Positions 6,894 through 8,935 of a stretch of DNA of 8,935 nucleotides are shown piece by piece. Where the stretch lies: NCBI GenBank assembly GCA_036374175.1, contig DASUUH010000012.1, forward strand, positions 1-8,935, given 5' to 3'. The DNA is from JASLBX01 sp036374175 (GTDB lineage: Bacteria; Actinomycetota; Actinomycetes; Jiangellales; Jiangellaceae). Position 1 is the stretch's first letter, and the number at the start of each line of letters is the position of its first letter. The position numbers were made by a program, and so were the translations under genes. The notes under the pieces are model-generated. The model saw only the letters and a list, made by a program, of their open reading frames with translations. It had not been told where the DNA came from and ran no database searches.

Positions 6894-6899
6894 TAAGAT
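6894..6899 (+). promoter_or_regulatory. Possible -10 element of the APS-kinase gene
   Basis: TAAGAT fits the TANNNT -10 pattern and would start transcription near 6906, giving a leader of about 28 nt. No good -35 is found at the expected distance: TTCGTT (6871-6876) is at 17-nt spacing, and TTGACG (6875-6880) is too close at 13 nt. No clear Shine-Dalgarno sequence precedes the ATG at 6934. Confidence 0.3.
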
Positions 6900-6933
6900 C
6901 TACTGCACCATCGACCCAACCCGCTACCTGCCG

Positions 6934-8256
6934 ATGACGCTTGACCCATCCTGGCCGACGCACCAAGCTCCGCTCGAGGTCGCCGGGCACGCCGAGTTGC
7001 TCGCCGCCGGTGCATACGACCCCGTTCCCGACTTTCTCGACCCACTTGTCCTCGACGTCGGCGAGGACGTCAAGACCGCCGCCGAGACCGCAGGCCACCT
7101 GGTGCTCACGGACGACGAGGGAGCACCGGTTGCGGTCTTCGACGTCGCGGCCGACCAGCCTGGATCAGGCACCGTGGCCGGCACTATCCGGCCAATTCGC
7201 GGCCATCACCGGACACTCTTCCCTGGCCTGCGATTCGATCCGCAAGCCATCCGCAAGCGGCTTGACGAGGCCAGGGCGGTAGCGGTCACCCTCGACCGGC
7301 CGCTCACCCTCGCCGAGGAGAACGCCGTCGCGACGATCGCCGCCGCCGACCGAACGGCGCTGCTGTTGCTGCCGTGCACGGGATCCACCGGAGCCGCCGG
7401 CGTGCCTGTCGAGATCACGGTTCGGGCTGCGCTGATCTCCGCCGAGCGCATCTCGTCGCACGTGGAGACGGTGGTGGCAACCCTTCCGCTGGTACCGCAG
7501 CGTGACGGCCAGCCCCCGACAGGTAGCCGCGAGGCGGCGAATGCAGTCGGCGCCACGTTGCTCGAGACCGGCGCCGAACCCGGTCCGCTCGACCACCACC
7601 GCTGGACGGGTGTCATTGCGACATTGCGCGAGGCCGTCGACGACGTGCCGCTGCCGACCCAACCCGGGATTGCAGCACTCCTTCGCCGGTGGCTCCCGCC
7701 TCGGCCGGAGCGCGGCCTGACCCTGTTTTTCACTGGCTTGTCCGGGTCCGGCAAGTCCACGGTGGCGCGCGGTGTCGCGGCCGCCATCAGGGCGAGATAC
7801 GACCGCACCGTCACCCTGGTGGACGGTGACGTCGCCCGCCGGATGCTGTCCTCTGGCCTCGGCTTCAGCCGAACCGACCGAGAACTGAATATCCGCCGGA
7901 TCGGCTGGGTGGCCGCAGAGATTACTCGGCACGGCGGACTGGCCATCTGCGCACCCATCGCCCCGTACGCCGCGACCCGGGCCGAAGTTCGGCAGATGGT
8001 CGAGGCGAACGGGGATTTCGTGCTGGTCCACGTCGCCACTCCGCTCGAGGTCTGTGAACAGCGTGACCGCAAGGGGCTGTATGCCAAGGCCCGTGCCGGG
8101 ATCATCGCCGAGTTCACCGGCATCTCGGATCCATACGAGGAGCCCGACGACGCTGATGTGCGGATAGATACCAGCTCGATCACCGTCGACGAGGCCGTGG
8201 CAACGGTGCTCAGCTACCTAGAGCGCCACGGCTGGCTCCACCCGGCTACAACCTGA
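6934..8256 (+). CDS. cysC: APS kinase with degenerate ATP-sulfurylase-like N-terminal half
   Basis: The C-terminal half (about 263-440) is an adenylylsulfate kinase, which phosphorylates APS with ATP to give PAPS, the donor for sulfotransferases and for sulfate reduction. It has Walker A GLSGSGKS (268-275), DGD (297-299), LGFSRTDRELNIRR (309-322), IAPYAATR (342-349) and the substrate loop KGLYAKARAG (380-389) with FTGISDPYE (394-402). Ala343 replaces the Ser of the usual ISPY motif. The N-terminal half resembles ATP sulfurylase: ELLAAGAYDPVPDF (21-34) recalls its GaysPLxGF motif and LLLLPCTGSTG (143-153) its lLlhPxxG segment. The catalytic QxRNPxHxxH motif is absent, with LDRPLTLAEEN (120-130) in its place. 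That half is therefore probably non-catalytic, perhaps regulatory or structural. No cysD/cysN is next to it. The ATG is the first start codon after the upstream in-frame stop (6844). Confidence 0.88.
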   Translation: MTLDPSWPTHQAPLEVAGHAELLAAGAYDPVPDFLDPLVLDVGEDVKTAAETAGHLVLTDDEGAPVAVFDVAADQPGSGTVAGTIRPIRGHHRTLFPGLRFDPQAIRKRLDEARAVAVTLDRPLTLAEENAVATIAAADRTALLLLPCTGSTGAAGVPVEITVRAALISAERISSHVETVVATLPLVPQRDGQPPTGSREAANAVGATLLETGAEPGPLDHHRWTGVIATLREAVDDVPLPTQPGIAALLRRWLPPRPERGLTLFFTGLSGSGKSTVARGVAAAIRARYDRTVTLVDGDVARRMLSSGLGFSRTDRELNIRRIGWVAAEITRHGGLAICAPIAPYAATRAEVRQMVEANGDFVLVHVATPLEVCEQRDRKGLYAKARAGIIAEFTGISDPYEEPDDADVRIDTSSITVDEAVATVLSYLERHGWLHPATT

Positions 8257-8477
8257 TCCCGTGTCTTAGGCCAACACAACTGTGCGCTCTTCGCCGGCGG
8301 GCAAGGAGAGGAAGACCCCGAGGCTGGCCACAAGGGAGCGAAATACTCGATTGTAAAGGAAAAAGTCACACCTCGTTACTCCGTTTGCTGGCATACTGAT
8401 CAGTAATCAAACGGGGGACGCGGGCTTCTTTCATTGTCCTAACGCTCGCGCTACCGCTGCCTGGGGGAAGGCAGACG
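8257..8477. promoter_or_regulatory. AT-richer leader with palindrome before the nucleotide-sugar gene
   Basis: This 221-bp gap holds no gene that I can support. The stretch 8338-8411 is visibly AT-richer than the rest of the window. It contains a perfect 12-bp palindrome, TACTGATCAGTA (8394-8405), enclosed by CCGTTTG (8381-8387) and its complement CAAACGG (8408-8414). Weak promoter-like hexamers are TTGTAA (8351-8356), GTTACT (8375-8380) and CATACT (8392-8397); none forms a convincing pair. The palindrome lies about 70 bp upstream of the start codon and could be an operator over or just after the promoter. No terminator for the kinase gene is obvious. Confidence 0.4.
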
Positions 8478-8935
8478 ATGAGAGTGCTTGTAACCGGAGG
8501 CGCGGGCTTCATTGGAACTCATCTGTCGGAGCGTCTACTCGTGGATGGGCACCAGGTACTGTCCGTCGATGACCTGTCGACGGGCGTCGTTGGGAACGTA
8601 ACCGAGCTGGCGGGCAGTCCGGGCTACGAGTTCATCGAGGGCTCGGTTCTCGATTCATCCTTGATGGACGAGCTTGTTTCGCAGGTCGACACGGTCTTCC
8701 ATTTGGCCGCAGCGGTCGGCGTCCAACTCATCTTGGACCGTCCGTTCGAGGGCCTTCGGACGAACCTGCAGGGCACGGAGACGGTTCTTCACTCCGCGCA
8801 CCGGCATCGTGCTCGGGTCCTCGTCGCGTCTACAAGCGAGGTATATGGCAAGAGCTCAGCAGCCAAGCTCGACGAAGAAGCAGACCGAGTCGTCGGCTCG
8901 CCGCTGACCAAACGCTGGTCCTACGCCGAGGCCAA
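8478..8935 (+). CDS. NAD-dependent nucleotide-sugar epimerase/dehydratase, N-terminal part
   Basis: The gene runs off the right edge; 152 complete codons are present and the C-terminal, sugar-binding half is missing. It is an extended SDR acting on a nucleotide sugar, of the UDP-glucose epimerase / GDP-mannose dehydratase / UDP-glucuronate decarboxylase type. The NAD motif TGGAGFIG is at residues 6-13, VDDLSTG at 30-36 (Asp31/32 favouring NAD), FHLAAAVGVQLILDRP at 74-89, STSEVYG at 118-124, and Tyr149 of YxxxK. The Lys codon is cut after AA. The wording around LAAAVG and ASTSEVYG resembles actinobacterial polysaccharide-cluster enzymes; exact chemistry cannot be set without the rest. GGGGGAAGG (8463-8471) gives a good ribosome-binding site 6 nt before the ATG. 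Codons such as AGA, GTA, ACA and TCA are more frequent than in neighbouring genes. It probably opens a surface-glycan operon. Confidence 0.88.
   Translation, partial: MRVLVTGGAGFIGTHLSERLLVDGHQVLSVDDLSTGVVGNVTELAGSPGYEFIEGSVLDSSLMDELVSQVDTVFHLAAAVGVQLILDRPFEGLRTNLQGTETVLHSAHRHRARVLVASTSEVYGKSSAAKLDEEADRVVGSPLTKRWSYAEA

Noticed and set aside
7165..8183. Long minus-strand frames under the APS-kinase gene
   Set aside because: The plus strand encodes a clear kinase with all motifs; the antisense translations have no family features.
8364..8370. AGTCACA before the nucleotide-sugar gene as a second ECF41-type promoter
   Set aside because: The first base differs from TGTCACA and no CGTC occurs at about 16-nt spacing.
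8377..8389. BldD-box-like sequence TTACTCCGTTTGC
   Set aside because: Only part of the TNACNCWGNGTNA pattern fits, with mismatches at the central W, the second G and the final A.
1..8935. tRNA or rRNA genes, CRISPR arrays, insertion sequences
   Set aside because: No cloverleaf or rRNA-like sequence, no regularly spaced repeats and no transposase-like protein were seen on either strand.

Overview
The window looks like chromosomal DNA from a high-GC actinomycete (Actinomycetota). It has strong third-position G/C bias, many GTG starts and an actinobacterial-length Mfd. The species cannot be named from the sequence alone. I read seven protein genes, one of them cut by the right edge. I see no rRNA, tRNA, CRISPR array or recognisable insertion sequence.

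Layout. (1) Positions 90-3734, minus strand: mfd, the transcription-repair coupling factor. A perfect 15-bp inverted repeat (11-25 / 78-92) begins at its stop codon. Its upstream region carries a promoter resembling the LexA-independent DNA-damage (RecA-NDp/PafBC) class of actinobacteria. (2) Positions 3841-3893: two identical perfect 14-bp palindromes, between mfd and the next gene. (3) Positions 3901-4698, minus strand: an atypical SDR/NmrA-like NAD(P)-binding protein. (4) Positions 4761-5693, plus strand and divergent from it: an ECF sigma factor with a C-terminal SnoaL-like domain, resembling group ECF41/SigJ. ECF41 factors are known to sit next to oxidoreductase or epimerase genes, so (3) and (4) read as a regulator-target pair sharing a 62-bp intergenic region. 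(5) Positions 5720-6361: an unrecognised two-helix membrane protein, probably co-transcribed with the sigma gene. (6) Positions 6463-6735: a small GlsB/YeaQ/YmgE-family membrane protein, followed by a clear 13-bp terminator hairpin. (7) Positions 6934-8256: a two-part protein with a degenerate ATP-sulfurylase-like N-terminal half and a complete APS-kinase C-terminal half. (8) Positions 8478 to the right edge: the start of a nucleotide-sugar epimerase/dehydratase. It lies behind an AT-richer leader with a palindrome and probably opens a surface-polysaccharide cluster.

How they may work together. The left part is DNA repair. The middle is a self-contained ECF sigma module plus two small membrane proteins of stress type. 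The right part makes the sulfuryl donor PAPS and then enters nucleotide-sugar metabolism. One speculation is that the polysaccharide encoded further right is sulfated.

Nothing here is clearly a wholly new system. The observations most worth following are the degenerate-sulfurylase/kinase fusion, the ECF41-type pair with its TGTCACA element, the damage-type mfd promoter and the twin palindromes.
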